A stretch of DNA of 15,382 nucleotides from Thermoplasmatota archaeon (GTDB taxonomy: Archaea; Thermoplasmatota; Thermoplasmata; Methanomassiliicoccales; Methanomassiliicoccaceae). The notes beneath the pieces are model-generated. The model had not been told where the DNA came from, did no database searches, and worked only from the letters and a program-made list of their open reading frames with translations. This document shows, piece after piece, positions 1-6,105 of the stretch. Made by a program: the position numbers and the translations under genes. Location: contig JAKIXL010000004.1 in the NCBI GenBank assembly GCA_022709105.1, positions 364-15,745 on the forward strand, written 5' to 3'. How positions within the stretch are numbered: the first letter of the stretch is position 1; each line of letters opens with the position of its first letter.

Positions 1-678
1 ATAAGGGCAGCCAGGGAGCTGCGTTCCAGGTCCAGGGCGGTCGCGGTGTTCGCCGACGAGATGTCAGCCTTCGGCATAGATGAGCTGGAGTACCGCAGCG
101 CACAGGCCGAGGGCGTGATGTTCTTTCGCACGCAAGAGGCCGTCGTCTCGGCCGGTCCATCGAAGATAATGGCGACGGACCTCGTGGCCGGAAGCGTGGT
201 CAACATAGCCCCGGACATGCTGGCCGTGGTGACGCCCGCACCGTTGCGGAACAGAGAGGTACGCATATCCCATCTTTTTTCCGAGGTCCGAGGTTCGCCG
301 AGCATGGGCGCCTCGAGCACGGCCACCGAAGGCGTGCTCTTCGCAGGCCATGAGGACGAGCTCCTGGAGGAGGAGGCCGTTACCGCCGCGAGGGCCGCGG
401 CGACAAAGGCCATGACGGTCGCCCGATCCCCTCCGGACAGGAGGGACCAGGCCGCCATTGTGGACCGCGAGAGGTGCTCGGCATGCCTGACTTGCCTCCG
501 GGTCTGCCCCTTCGGAGCTGCAAGGCCGGGGGAGGAGGGCAAGGCGATCATTGACGGCGCGCGGTGCCAGGCATGCGGGATATGCGTAGGCGCCTGTCCT
601 GGGCGAGCCATCTCGCTGCCCAGCCTCGTCTCCGCGGCCAATGGGCGAGAGGCGATATCCATGGGGAGATGCTCATGA
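1..678 (+). CDS. hdrA: HdrA-like iron-sulfur flavoprotein subunit, C-terminal part (5' truncated)
   Basis: The reading frame is open from the first base, so the gene begins outside the window; the GTG at 46 is internal. The visible 225 residues are the end of an HdrA-type subunit, the FAD/iron-sulfur core of heterodisulfide-reductase-like electron-bifurcating complexes. Two ferredoxin-type [4Fe-4S] motifs are clear: CSACLTCLRVCP (cysteines 159, 162, 165, 169 of the fragment) and CQACGICVGACP (189, 192, 195, 199). Upstream, a stretch ending in GVLFAG resembles the part of HdrA before the last ferredoxin domain, but the usual text after AG is poorly kept. The stop overlaps the next start (ATGA at 675-678). 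Genes for an MvhD relay, MetV and MetF follow, so the subunit probably handles electrons for methylene-H4F reduction rather than for CoM-CoB heterodisulfide. HdrB and HdrC could lie upstream of the window. Confidence 0.85.
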   Translation: MRAARELRSRSRAVAVFADEMSAFGIDELEYRSAQAEGVMFFRTQEAVVSAGPSKIMATDLVAGSVVNIAPDMLAVVTPAPLRNREVRISHLFSEVRGSPSMGASSTATEGVLFAGHEDELLEEEAVTAARAAATKAMTVARSPPDRRDQAAIVDRERCSACLTCLRVCPFGAARPGEEGKAIIDGARCQACGICVGACPGRAISLPSLVSAANGREAISMGRCS

Positions 679-1082
679 GCGAGCCGACGATAGCCATGTT
701 CATCTGCCGGAACGCCAGGGCCGCCCTGACCTCCGCGGACGGCACAGAAATGCCGCTCGCCGGTGTGCAGGTCATCGAGTTACCCTGCTCCGGGCGGGTG
801 GACGAGGTCATGGTCCTCAGGGCCCTGCGGCAGGGGGCCTGGGCGGCGATAGTGGTGGCCTGCCTCGATGGCAATTGCAGGAACTTGACCGGCAACTATC
901 AGGCAAGAAAACGAGTGGATGAGGTCCGCTCTCTGTTGCTCCAGCTCGGCCTGGGGCCCGATAGGGTCAAGATGTTCAGCGTGGCCTCGAACCAGCGAGC
1001 GGTCCTGGCCGAGGCGGTCCGCAAAGTGATGGACGAAGCACGAGAAAGAGGGCCGATAAGGATACTGGAAGGTGACCGATGA
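675..1082 (+). CDS. mvhD: MvhD-like [2Fe-2S] electron-transfer subunit
   Basis: This 135-residue protein belongs to the MvhD/FrhD-type 'hydrogenase iron-sulfur subunit' family, which carries electrons between HdrA and a partner enzyme. Supporting motifs are LPCSGRVD (Cys38), ACLDGNC (Cys63, Cys68) and GNYQARKRV, in family order. The first motif, normally a CxxC-like pair near the N-terminus, is reduced to one cysteine (Cys11 in FICRNAR), leaving four cysteines in the conserved core. I chose ATG 675 because it overlaps the hdrA stop, follows a GGGGAGAT sequence, and gives MSEPTIAMFIC, a normal family N-terminus; the frame is open further upstream only by reading across hdrA. The end overlaps metV by ATGA (1079-1082). 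With metV and metF next door, its likely partner is the methylene-H4F reductase. Confidence 0.85.
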   Translation: MSEPTIAMFICRNARAALTSADGTEMPLAGVQVIELPCSGRVDEVMVLRALRQGAWAAIVVACLDGNCRNLTGNYQARKRVDEVRSLLLQLGLGPDRVKMFSVASNQRAVLAEAVRKVMDEARERGPIRILEGDR

Positions 1083-1678
1083 TAATCGCCGAGCGCAAGG
1101 ACCTGAAGCAGATAACTGAGATGCTGGAGGGCCGGAAGCGCGTCCTGGTGGCGGGGTGCCGGTCCTGCGTTTCGATCTGCCACGCGGGAGGGGAGAAGGA
1201 GGTCGCCATCATGGCCGAGGCCCTGAGGCTGAAAGCAGAGCGTGAAGGCCGGGAGATGGAGGTCAGCGAGGTAGCGGTCGAGAGGCAGTGCGAGAAGGAA
1301 TGGGTCAGAGGGATCGAACGCCAGGTGGCGGCCGGCGATATCGTGCTGAGCATGGCTTGCGTGGAAAAGTGCGGTGGCTGCGGGGACTGCGTGCTGCATC
1401 TCACCGGAGGGGTCTGCCCGATCGCAAGGTGCGCGAAGTCCCTGCTCAACGGGCCTTGCGGCGGTTCACAGGACGGCAGATGCGAGGTGGACCGGGAAAC
1501 GCCTTGCGGCTGGGAACAGATATATCAAAGCCTTGGAAGGCTGGGACGTCTCGACCTGTTGGAGGTGAACATCCCTCCCAGGAGCTGGCTCCCCTCCCGT
1601 TCCGGAGGCCCCCGCAGGACCGTCCGGCCTTCAGTGGCAAAGGGGGCGGAGGAGAGGGCGGCGGAGGTCAGGAGATGA
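1079..1678 (+). CDS. metV: MetV-like, methylenetetrahydrofolate reductase iron-sulfur/zinc subunit
   Basis: The 199-residue product matches the MetV family (MTHFR C-terminal domain), the cysteine-rich partner of MetF in acetogen-type methylene-H4F reductases. The N-terminal part has VLVAGCRSCVSICHAGGEKEV (Cys27, 30, 34). The C-terminal part has CGGCGDCVLHLTGGVC (98-113), ARCAKSLLNGPCGG (117-129) and DGRCEV...PCGW (133-145). MetV binds iron-sulfur and zinc centres and connects MetF to the electron source. In MetV proteins as I remember them, about 30 residues containing an ALNTTF-like segment lie between the LSLAC-like and CGGCGDC motifs. Here SMAC (91-94) is followed almost at once by VEKCGGC, so this subunit looks shortened inside. 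The last 40 residues are basic and low in complexity. ATGA overlaps on both sides imply translational coupling. Confidence 0.88.
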   Translation: MIIAERKDLKQITEMLEGRKRVLVAGCRSCVSICHAGGEKEVAIMAEALRLKAEREGREMEVSEVAVERQCEKEWVRGIERQVAAGDIVLSMACVEKCGGCGDCVLHLTGGVCPIARCAKSLLNGPCGGSQDGRCEVDRETPCGWEQIYQSLGRLGRLDLLEVNIPPRSWLPSRSGGPRRTVRPSVAKGAEERAAEVRR

Positions 1679-2586
1679 GGTCAGGCAGCAATCTGGAAAG
1701 GGTCTTGGAGAGCGGACGCTTCGCCGTCACCGCGGAGATCGGGCCGCCAAGATCGGCAAGCTCCGAAGCGGTCAGGAGGAAGGCAAGGCTGCTGAAGGGG
1801 AGCGCCGATGCGTTCAACCTCACCGACAATCAGACGGCCATCGTCCGTCTCTCGAGCATGGCATCGTCGGTGGCATGCCTGCAGGAGGGCGTGGAACCGG
1901 TCATGCAGATGACCTGCCGTGACCGGAACAGGATCGCCATGCAGGCCGACCTCCTCGGCGCCTGCTCGCTGGGGATCAGGAACGTGCTGTGCATCTCCGG
2001 CGACCACCAGACCTTCGGCAATCAGAAGGAGGCGAAGAACGTGTGGGACATCGATCCCATACAGCAGCTGATGGTGTTCCGCCAGATGCGCGACCTCGGC
2101 CAGACGTGGGGAGGCGACGGTCTGGAGGAACGGCCGCAAGTGCTCCTGGGCGCCGCCGCCAACCCGTTCGCCGACCCCTTCGAGCTCCGGGTCGTCCGCC
2201 TAGCGAAGAAGGTCAACGCCGGCGCCGACTTCATCCAGACGCAGGCGATCTTCGACCTCGACAGGTTCGAGAGGTTCATGGGCATGGTCCGCGAGCGCGG
2301 GCTCGATCGCAGGACCCACATAATTGCCGGAGTGATACCACTGCGATCGGCCAATGCCGCCAGGTACATGAAGGCCAAAGTGGCGGGGATGAGAGTACCG
2401 GATGAGATAGTGGACCGAATGAGCAGAGCCACAGACCCTAAGAAGGAAGGGGCCAGGATCTGCGTGGAGACGATCGACCGACTAAGAGCGATGGAAGGCG
2501 TGCACGGCGTGCACATCATGGCCATCGGGTGGGAGGAGATAGTGCCGGAGATCGTAAGGGAGTGCGGCCTGGACCACCGCCCCTAA
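1675..2586 (+). CDS. metF: Methylenetetrahydrofolate reductase catalytic subunit (MetF)
   Basis: A 303-residue TIM-barrel flavoprotein expected to reduce 5,10-methylene-H4F to 5-methyl-H4F. Landmarks are VTAEIGPPR near the N-terminus (Glu21 where the MetF catalytic glutamate lies), NLTDNQTA, QMTCRDRNR, NVLCISGDH (Asp110, at the position of the flavin/folate-binding aspartate), ADFIQTQAIFD and AGVIPLRSA. The length fits the short bacterial MetF/MetFV class, with no regulatory domain. The frame is open upstream to 1288, but that would overlap all of the second half of metV; ATG 1675 overlaps the metV stop (ATGA) and follows GGAGGTCAGGAG, a good ribosome binding site. Most archaea use Mer with methanopterin and F420, so a MetF joined to MetV, MvhD and HdrA suggests folate-dependent C1 metabolism with Hdr-type electron input. 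Confidence 0.93.
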   Translation: MRSGSNLERVLESGRFAVTAEIGPPRSASSEAVRRKARLLKGSADAFNLTDNQTAIVRLSSMASSVACLQEGVEPVMQMTCRDRNRIAMQADLLGACSLGIRNVLCISGDHQTFGNQKEAKNVWDIDPIQQLMVFRQMRDLGQTWGGDGLEERPQVLLGAAANPFADPFELRVVRLAKKVNAGADFIQTQAIFDLDRFERFMGMVRERGLDRRTHIIAGVIPLRSANAARYMKAKVAGMRVPDEIVDRMSRATDPKKEGARICVETIDRLRAMEGVHGVHIMAIGWEEIVPEIVRECGLDHRP

Positions 2587-2644
2587 GTAAGGGCGAAAGG
2601 ATCGGGGAGCTCCATATCGACCAATATTATTCACAGCGAACAAT

Positions 2645-2660
2645 GCCAAAGATATATCCA
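2645..2660 (+). promoter_or_regulatory. Probable archaeal TATA promoter for the gene at 2687
   Basis: The purine-rich, BRE-like CCAAAG is followed by GATATATCC. The box begins at 2652, 35 nt before ATG 2687. No Shine-Dalgarno sequence is seen in front of 2687, as expected for a leaderless or near-leaderless transcript. Confidence 0.5.
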
Positions 2661-2686
2661 TGCTCCAGCATATTCACCCTGTTACC

Positions 2687-3481
2687 ATGGATGAGAAACG
2701 TTGCTGGTTTTGCCGCCGCGGAAGAAGGGAACTGTTGGAGGAGCTCCCTGATGGGTTCTGGGACGAGCAACAGGAGATGTTCTTCGATGTCGAGGTCATC
2801 GGCAGGGTCAGCGGCGTGGACAAGGTGCGTCCAGGGGACGTTCCGCACAGTCGCCGTTTCCGGCGAAAGGGGGCCCCTGAGGATGAAGTGCATGCCTTCG
2901 ACGACAAGCGCTTCGCCATCGTCGGAAGGAAATGCTCGAAGGTGAGCGTGTGCCGGATCTGCAGGAGCCTTGAGACCGCGATCACATCGATCTCAGAGGA
3001 TGGAAGAGGTGCGGTCCCGTACCGAGCGATATATCCGCCAACGGCCGAGGAGATGGCGGTCGCAAGGTACTGGGAGAAGTACCGCTCCGAGGAGAAGAAG
3101 CTGGAGGCGGACTATCCGGACGATGCGTATCGAGTACTGCTCGCGATCCAGCGTATGTATGTCGGCGCACCCATAACCCTATGGGACCTGTCCCAGGAGA
3201 TGAACGTGTTCAACCACCGCTCGCTCGAACGGCCAGTGTCCCACTTGCTGGAACAACTGCCTGGACTGGGGATGTTGGACCGCAAGACGTTGACCGTGTA
3301 TATGAACGAAGGGAAGGAGGGGATGTCGATGATCGAAGAGTTGGTCGAAAGGTATGAGGATTTCTACCGCCAAAGGGATGTGAGCGTAGCGGTCCCAGAG
3401 GCCCCGGCCCGAAGCTACGAGGTGCTTGCCAAAATAAGGAAGCTGAACTATTCGGACGATGGCAGATATTCAAAGTGGTAG
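2687..3481 (+). CDS. Hypothetical protein with paired-cysteine motifs and possible winged-helix domain
   Basis: I do not recognise this 264-residue protein. It opens with CWFC (Cys6, Cys9) in a basic context (RRGRRE) and has a second cysteine group, KCSKVSVCRIC (Cys83, 89, 92). Cys6/Cys9 with Cys89/Cys92 could form a zinc site. Residues of roughly 140-215 (AYRVLLAIQRMYVGAPITLWDLSQ... to ...LLEQLPGLGMLDRKTLTVYM) read like a winged helix: a helix, an ITL.DLS turn, a second helix and a strand pair, so DNA binding is possible. No membrane segment is visible. I placed the start at ATG 2687 (MDEKRCWFC) and not the in-frame ATG at 2660, because the TATA-like box at 2652-2657 would make a transcript starting near 2680-2687. 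The gene is not coupled to metF; the gap is 100 nt. Confidence 0.75.
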   Translation: MDEKRCWFCRRGRRELLEELPDGFWDEQQEMFFDVEVIGRVSGVDKVRPGDVPHSRRFRRKGAPEDEVHAFDDKRFAIVGRKCSKVSVCRICRSLETAITSISEDGRGAVPYRAIYPPTAEEMAVARYWEKYRSEEKKLEADYPDDAYRVLLAIQRMYVGAPITLWDLSQEMNVFNHRSLERPVSHLLEQLPGLGMLDRKTLTVYMNEGKEGMSMIEELVERYEDFYRQRDVSVAVPEAPARSYEVLAKIRKLNYSDDGRYSKW

Positions 3482-3494
3482 GGAAGAAAAAGCT
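3481..3494 (-). terminator. T-rich terminator candidate for the small minus-strand ORF
   Basis: Read on the minus strand this is GCTTTTTCTTCCC, a pyrimidine run with five consecutive T about 60 nt past the stop of the small ORF at 3552. Archaeal transcription commonly ends at such T-runs. It touches the end of the convergent gene (stop at 3481). Confidence 0.35.
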
Positions 3495-3551
3495 GACGGG
3501 AGGCCCTTGCGACCCGCCATTGGGTTTCACCGTGCAGGGAGCGGAGCAAGC

Positions 3552-3647
3552 TCAACTGCGTCCGCGTCCGCCCGCCCTTATCCGGACATAGGTCCAGCAT
3601 GCCGCAAAGAATACAACGGATCCGCTGAAGTATACCAGCTCGTACAA
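3552..3647 (-). CDS. Putative 31-residue single-span membrane protein (TTG start)
   Basis: This is too short for standard ORF calling but well supported by signals. On the minus strand a near-consensus Shine-Dalgarno AAGGAGGTGA (3662-3653) stands 5 nt before a TTG at 3647. The 31 codons encode MYELVYFSGSVVFFAACW followed by TYVRIRAGGRGRS: a hydrophobic stretch of roughly 18-20 residues and then a strongly basic tail, the pattern of a single membrane helix with a cytoplasmic C-terminus. purH in this window also appears to start with TTG after GGAGG. Upstream lie an AT-rich promoter-like region and a palindrome; downstream lies a T-run. An overlapping ORF in another frame, from ATG 3666 to 3448, is the main rival; its composition is unconvincing. 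The function is unknown. Confidence 0.5.
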   Translation of the reverse strand: MYELVYFSGSVVFFAACWTYVRIRAGGRGRS

Positions 3648-3716
3648 TGCGTTCACCTCCTTCCATTTAACCCCCCTCGGGGCCTGAAACAACTTTGGAC
3701 CAGGCAGTATTTATTG

Positions 3717-3732
3717 TTATCTAAATAGATAA
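3717..3732. repeat. Inverted repeat TTATCT-AAAT-AGATAA, operator candidate
   Basis: Perfect 6-bp arms around a 4-nt centre, about 70 nt upstream (minus strand) of the small membrane ORF and next to its TATA candidate. The position fits a repressor or activator site, but AT-rich DNA yields such palindromes by chance. Confidence 0.4.
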
Positions 3733-3862
3733 TTGTAAACATTTTATTAATGATTTCTTACATTCGGCAACGCGCCCGACCCCCTGATTTATGTTTGGAA
3801 AGTAAAGCTTGCACGTTCAATAATCCCACTCACGTGAAAATCCAAGAAGGCCATCGACCGAG

Positions 3863-3892
3863 CGGAAATAAAAGAAAGGAAAAAAGAGGTTT
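3863..3892 (-). terminator. T-rich terminator of the cysteine-rich surface protein gene
   Basis: On the minus strand, 23-50 nt past the stop codon at 3915, the sequence reads CCTCTTTTTTCCTTTCTTTT followed by ATTTCC. This pyrimidine tract with T6 and T4 runs and no strong hairpin is a typical archaeal intrinsic terminator. Confidence 0.6.
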
Positions 3893-3914
3893 TACGTGAC
3901 GCAGGCGCGTCGTC

Positions 3915-5924
3915 TCAGTCAGGCATCTGTTCCTCGTCCTCGGGCATCTCGAAGCAGGCATAGGCCCCATAGAACATCATTTGCTTGTTGGTGACAGCAA
4001 AGCCATCATCACCATGCATGACGCTCACAGAGTTGCCGGCAACGAGCAGGCCGCGGATATTGACGTCCACAGGCTCGCAGTGAACGCAGATCGTCATGCA
4101 ATCGTCGTCACGGTCGATGGACCGGAAGGAGACCTCAGCGCAAGCATCCTCTCCCGTGACCTTGGAGCAGCCCTCGTAATGGATGGCCGTAACGACATCA
4201 GCGCACCTGGTGCAGCCTTCGCCTCTGTAGATCACTTCCGACCTGGCGGCGACATCACAGAAGACACTGAGCCTTACCGACCCGTCGCAGAAGACCATCT
4301 CCACGAGCTGGTGGTAGCTCACCTCGGTGCGGAAGGTCATGGTCGAGCCATGACAGCCTTCGAGCGGAACGCAGTTCTCGCAGGAGTAGGCCGCGGAGGT
4401 CTCCATCGTCACCTTATCAGGCAGGAAGGGGACCTCCAGTGGCAGGCAGTAGTATGCTCCGTCCAGCTCCGAGTCATCGTCCCAGTTGCAGGCGCCCGCA
4501 TAAGCGACGTTCTGGAGAGGGTTCTCGCAGAAATCGATCATCGCCGCTCCGTCCAGGCAGAATGCGACCTGGTAATGGTAAGTATAGCTCTGCCCTGGGC
4601 AGAGGACCGGCATGCAGGACAGGTCCACATCAACGCAGGCAACGTCTATCCAGCAGGACCCGTCCCACCACTGTACGGTGTCAGTGACGAACAGCCCCTC
4701 AGTAGAGTAGTCGCCGCAGTTGGTCACGGTTATGGAGCCACAGACGACGAAATGGCCCTTGTCGCTTATCACGTACTGTTCGACAAGAACGGGCTGGGCA
4801 TCATCGGCGAACTGCATGATCTGTGGCTGTACGACCTCTTCTGTGCAATCAGAGGGGAAGTTCAGCCCCAGCTTGATGTCCTCGGTCCATCTGACATCCG
4901 CCGTCTTGCAGACCTCCAACATGGTCTCGAACGCCCCGCTGTATATGCACAGGGACACACAATCGCTCACGACGGTGCAGCTATCGCACGCGGTCAGAAC
5001 GGCCTCGTTGTTGAGCAGGTAGGCCGAATCACGAGGTGCGCAAACATTGGAGATCTCCAGGTTCACGCAGACCTCGAAGTGACTGCACTTGTCGTCGAGC
5101 ATCCAAGGTCCAGTATCGGTCAGGGCCCTGACCTTGAACCCACAGGGAACGTTGAACACGTCGACAAGGCTGGCGCGGTCATCGATAACGGTACGATCGG
5201 GTTCGCAGGGCAGGTCGAACTCAGCGCAGGCCCTGACCCCGGAAGGCTCACCGCAATCGTCGGCGAAGTTGGAGATCGTGACATCAGCGACGTTACGATA
5301 GATGGCTCCCTCGCAGGGCTCGAACTCATACTCGTAATAATAGGTATAGCACTCCCCGGCCGCTAGCACTGGATGGCAGGAAGTGTCCACCTCGAAGGAC
5401 GCATGGTCAGTGAACGCGCCGCACTCCCTAGATATCTGGATGGTATCGCAGATCGCCAGGTCGACCGTATCGAAACAACCGGTATTGGTCACCACAACGG
5501 CCCCTCTGACCCCGAAGACCTCATCTACGCAGGCCTTTGAGCGCTCGGCCGTTATGATATAGGATATGCATGAGGTCTCGCCCGGCTCGACCTGTATCCT
5601 GCCGGCGCCCATGTTCGCAAGCGCTCCCCTATCGTTGGCATTCAGCTCCTTGACGACGCTCCAAGAGTATCTGGTGGCCATCTCCCAGAAACCGGTAGCG
5701 GTCTTGCAAACCGTGATCGTCGTATCGCAAGGCGCTAGTTCTTTGGCATCGCCGTCCATATCGTTGCAATCGTCTTTCTCAGCAGGGCATTGCTCGCCTC
5801 CGTTCGGGCGTTCGTCCTGCGGGTCGTTCCCCTGGTCCGCGAGCACCAAGGTAGTAGGACCTTTCAAGGCAACTATGGCAACCGCACTGATCATTATGAT
5901 CAGGGCTACCGCTAACGCTATCAT
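3915..5924 (-). CDS. Cysteine-rich exported surface protein with internal duplication
   Basis: A 669-residue protein with a hydrophobic N-terminus (residues 2-20, ALAVALIIMISAVAIVAL) acting as signal peptide or anchor; it has no positive charge before the hydrophobic core. The rest is polar, acidic, and contains 48 cysteines (about 7%), suggesting a disulfide-stabilised extracellular protein. Two units of about 180 residues repeat: TVCKTATGFWE (71-81) matches EVCKTADVRWTE (337-348); VVVTNTGCFDTVDLAICDTI (143-162) matches ITVTNCGDYSTEGLFVTDTV (398-417); SCHPVLAAGECYTYYYEYEF (182-201) matches SCMPVLCPGQSYTYHYQVAF (436-455). The style, VEPGET..SYIITAERS, resembles DUF11-like beta-sandwich modules of bacterial and archaeal envelope proteins. 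A third cysteine-rich part fills 515-669. ATG 5924 follows GAGAGG; an in-frame stop lies not far upstream with no other start. No sorting motif or C-terminal membrane helix is seen. Its exact role is unknown. Confidence 0.8.
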   Translation of the reverse strand: MIALAVALIIMISAVAIVALKGPTTLVLADQGNDPQDERPNGGEQCPAEKDDCNDMDGDAKELAPCDTTITVCKTATGFWEMATRYSWSVVKELNANDRGALANMGAGRIQVEPGETSCISYIITAERSKACVDEVFGVRGAVVVTNTGCFDTVDLAICDTIQISRECGAFTDHASFEVDTSCHPVLAAGECYTYYYEYEFEPCEGAIYRNVADVTISNFADDCGEPSGVRACAEFDLPCEPDRTVIDDRASLVDVFNVPCGFKVRALTDTGPWMLDDKCSHFEVCVNLEISNVCAPRDSAYLLNNEAVLTACDSCTVVSDCVSLCIYSGAFETMLEVCKTADVRWTEDIKLGLNFPSDCTEEVVQPQIMQFADDAQPVLVEQYVISDKGHFVVCGSITVTNCGDYSTEGLFVTDTVQWWDGSCWIDVACVDVDLSCMPVLCPGQSYTYHYQVAFCLDGAAMIDFCENPLQNVAYAGACNWDDDSELDGAYYCLPLEVPFLPDKVTMETSAAYSCENCVPLEGCHGSTMTFRTEVSYHQLVEMVFCDGSVRLSVFCDVAARSEVIYRGEGCTRCADVVTAIHYEGCSKVTGEDACAEVSFRSIDRDDDCMTICVHCEPVDVNIRGLLVAGNSVSVMHGDDGFAVTNKQMMFYGAYACFEMPEDEEQMPD

Positions 5925-6064
5925 CTTCGTGTTTCCTCTCGTATCAAACCCCCCAATAGGTTTCCGCGATTATTTGACAACCAAATATTATTAATACTTT
6001 CTATTCGTTTACTTTTATTATAACATTATAGATATTTATTTTATAGAAAAATATTATCTCCAAT
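5925..6064 (-). promoter_or_regulatory. AT-rich promoter region of the cysteine-rich protein gene
   Basis: About 140 nt, in strong contrast to the GC-rich genes. On the minus strand several TATA-like boxes occur, for example TATTAATAATATTT (about 5984-5997) and CTATAAAATAAATA further up. The nearer box would start a transcript with a leader of about 35 nt containing GAGAGGA, about 8 nt before ATG 5924. I cannot say which box is used. Confidence 0.45.
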
Positions 6065-6073
6065 AATAATGAC

Positions 6074-6089
6074 TGGCCTATATAGGCCA
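6074..6089. repeat. Perfect 16-bp palindrome TGGCCTATATAGGCCA
   Basis: The palindrome is flanked by a second, interrupted pair of arms, AATAATG (6065-6071) and CATTATT (6093-6099), giving a near-symmetric 35-bp element. It lies 17 nt past the stop of the minus-strand nuclease gene and 150 nt upstream of the cysteine-rich protein gene. It may be an operator for the latter or a hairpin ending or stabilising the nuclease transcript; after it, the minus strand reads TTATTATTGG and then ATATTTTTC. Confidence 0.65.
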
Positions 6090-6105
6090 TAACATTATTG
6101 AACGA

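Larger units (their letters stand above)
3648..3914. other. Intergenic region, AT-rich in the middle
   Basis: No further gene is seen here. It holds the SD site of the small minus-strand ORF (3653-3662), a minus-strand TATA candidate AATAAATA (about 3708-3715), a palindrome (3717-3732), an AT-rich run to about 3760, and the A-rich strand of the terminator of the next minus-strand gene (3865-3890). No tRNA or tandem repeat was recognised. Confidence 0.5.

Noticed and set aside
1288..1674. Upstream in-frame extension of metF
   Set aside because: It runs through the second half of metV in another frame and is arginine- and glycine-rich without MetF motifs; ATG 1675 has an SD and an ATGA overlap.
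3448..3666. 72-codon minus-strand ORF starting at ATG 3666
   Set aside because: It overlaps the end of the gene at 2687-3481, has shadow-like composition, and the SD sequence inside it points to the TTG of another frame. Not fully excluded.
3482..3914. Search for tRNA or structured RNA in the gap
   Set aside because: No T-loop-like GGTTCRANYCC with matching acceptor stem was found by eye.
3981..5366. 461-codon ORF on the plus strand opposite the cysteine-rich protein gene
   Set aside because: The minus-strand frame is longer, has a hydrophobic export signal, repeated motifs, an SD, an AT-rich promoter and a terminator. The plus-strand product has no recognisable domain and looks like an antisense shadow.
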